6,478 bases of DNA from Planctomycetia bacterium (GTDB lineage Bacteria > Planctomycetota > Phycisphaerae > Phycisphaerales > SM1A02). The DNA is taken from NCBI GenBank assembly GCA_005804005.1, contig SYPI01000035.1:1-6478 (forward strand), written 5' to 3'. The first letter of the stretch is position 1, and each line of letters opens with the position of its first letter. The notes below the pieces were generated by a model. The model searched no databases and was not told the origin of the DNA. It worked only from the letters and a program-made list of their open reading frames with translations. The translations under genes and the position numbers were made by a program. This document shows, in pieces, positions 5,848 to 6,478 of this stretch.

Positions 5848-6478
5848 TCAGGTAGACCCGCAAACGGCAACCGTAAGTCCAAGTTCGCGCATCGCTCCCG
5901 CCTTGGCGGCAAGGGCCTTGATCGCCGCAGCACGGGTCGGTGCGTAGGCGACCTGAATGTGGTTTGACTTGTGGCGCGCCATCATCTGGTCGCGGTCAAT
6001 GCCCGGGAGGACCGCGTGCATGATTGGCCACTGCGGCGTTGACAGGCGCCAGCGCTCGTCTGTCTCTGAGCGGGGCAGTTCAACCACCTCGCCGAGGCCG
6101 GTGTCGAATCGCAGTTTGCCTCCCGCCACGAAAACGCGCGACCAGACGATCCAGCCGGGCTTGGAGATGCCCCGGACAGTTCCCCCACCGAGGCGGAAGT
6201 ACATCGCCGGCTGCCGCTGGGAGACGGTGCCGCGGTATCCACCAATGAAGTGGGCCGGCGGAGCGGCGCCGGAGATGAGGACCACCCAGACATATGCGTC
6301 CAACTCGCCCTTGCCCGACTTGCCGCGATAGTGGCGGCCCCAGCGCAGGTCGTGCAGGGTGTTCTCCGGCTCGAGGCCGAGCTTCTTCCAAAGCTGGTAG
6401 GTAATGAGGCCATCAAGGCCGGCGCACTCATCTACTTCATTGAAGTGGGGAAGTGCGTCGCCGGCGAAGAGTTCCCTA
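5848..6478 (-). CDS. L-fucose-isomerase-like sugar isomerase (C-terminal part, cut by window edge)
   Basis: The last 209 residues of a gene whose start lies beyond the right edge; the frame stays open from the edge to the TGA at 5850-5848. The visible part reads as the C-terminal region of an L-fucose/L-arabinose isomerase-fold protein. It includes FNEVDECAGLDGLITYQLW near the cut, PAMYFRLGGGTVRGISKPG in the middle, and WPIMHAVLPGIDRDQMMARHKSNHIQVAYA toward the end, with the KSNHIQVAYA element characteristic of fucose-isomerase-like proteins. Such enzymes interconvert an aldose and its ketose using a divalent metal. From its place at the head of a rhamnulokinase operon I infer L-rhamnose to L-rhamnulose and possibly L-fucose to L-fuculose. 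It does not look like the TIM-barrel RhaA family. The glutamate/aspartate metal ligands expected upstream in the fold cannot be confirmed in this fragment. The 8-nt gap to the next gene indicates co-transcription. Confidence 0.78.
   Translation of the reverse strand, partial: RELFAGDALPHFNEVDECAGLDGLITYQLWKKLGLEPENTLHDLRWGRHYRGKSGKGELDAYVWVVLISGAAPPAHFIGGYRGTVSQRQPAMYFRLGGGTVRGISKPGWIVWSRVFVAGGKLRFDTGLGEVVELPRSETDERWRLSTPQWPIMHAVLPGIDRDQMMARHKSNHIQVAYAPTRAAAIKALAAKAGAMRELGLTVAVCGST

Noticed and set aside
5842..5853. Inverted repeat ACCTG-AG-CAGGT at the isomerase/aldolase junction as an operator or hairpin
   Set aside because: Arms are only 5 bases and the 2-base centre is too tight for an RNA loop; it lies inside the operon where an operator is unlikely.
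5840..5863. TTG start for the class II aldolase at 5863, giving 261 residues
   Set aside because: It would overlap the isomerase by 16 bases; the ATG at 5839 gives an 8-nt junction like its neighbours and a normal family N-terminus.
5848..6303. Isomerase as a complete 151-residue gene starting at TTG 6303
   Set aside because: The same frame stays open to the window edge and carries isomerase-like sequence upstream of 6303, so the gene is a longer one cut by the window.
1..6478. Bacterial microcompartment for deoxysugar breakdown
   Set aside because: Aldolase and kinase genes of this kind occur in such loci, but no shell protein gene is in the window and lactaldehyde is dealt with by the RhaEW dehydrogenase.
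1..6478. Insertion sequences, tRNA genes, CRISPR repeats or internal promoters
   Set aside because: Coding sequence fills the window with junctions of at most 8 nt, and no repeat arrays, transposase motifs or tRNA-like elements were seen on either strand.

Overview
The window is one densely packed, one-directional gene cluster. All six genes lie on the minus strand, so transcription enters from the right edge and leaves at the left edge. The DNA is GC-rich (roughly 60% by eye). No junction between genes is longer than 8 bases, so no promoter or terminator is expected inside the window and none is seen. Both edge genes are cut by the window. The gene set points to a bacterium that lives on plant or algal deoxysugars. 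The fused aldolase/dehydrogenase together with a fucose-isomerase-like enzyme and Lut proteins would fit phyla such as Planctomycetota, Verrucomicrobiota, Acidobacteriota or Chloroflexota, but nothing here fixes the taxon.

Layout in transcription order (right to left): (1) the C-terminal 209 residues of an L-fucose-isomerase-like sugar isomerase, 5848-6478; (2) a stand-alone class II (zinc) aldolase, 5078-5839; (3) rhamnulokinase RhaB, 3585-5069; (4) a bifunctional rhamnulose-1-phosphate aldolase / L-lactaldehyde dehydrogenase (RhaEW type), 1360-3576; (5) LutA, a CCG-domain iron-sulfur subunit of L-lactate oxidase, 641-1357; (6) the N-terminal 213 residues of LutB, 1-639. A LutC gene might follow off the left edge.

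The genes read as a nearly complete catabolic line. The isomerase would convert an L-6-deoxyaldose (L-rhamnose and/or L-fucose) to the ketose. RhaB phosphorylates it at O1, and the aldolase domain of RhaEW cleaves it to dihydroxyacetone phosphate plus L-lactaldehyde. The fused short-chain dehydrogenase oxidises L-lactaldehyde to L-lactate, and LutA/LutB (with an unseen LutC) oxidise L-lactate to pyruvate. All carbon therefore reaches central metabolism without excreting 1,2-propanediol.

The main points of interest are the second, apparently redundant class II aldolase, the use of a fucose-isomerase-like enzyme where RhaA might be expected, and a perfect 7-bp hairpin across the aldolase stop codon just upstream of the rhaB start. 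This is a variant of known pathway logic; I see no evidence for a wholly new kind of system, mobile element, RNA gene or CRISPR array.
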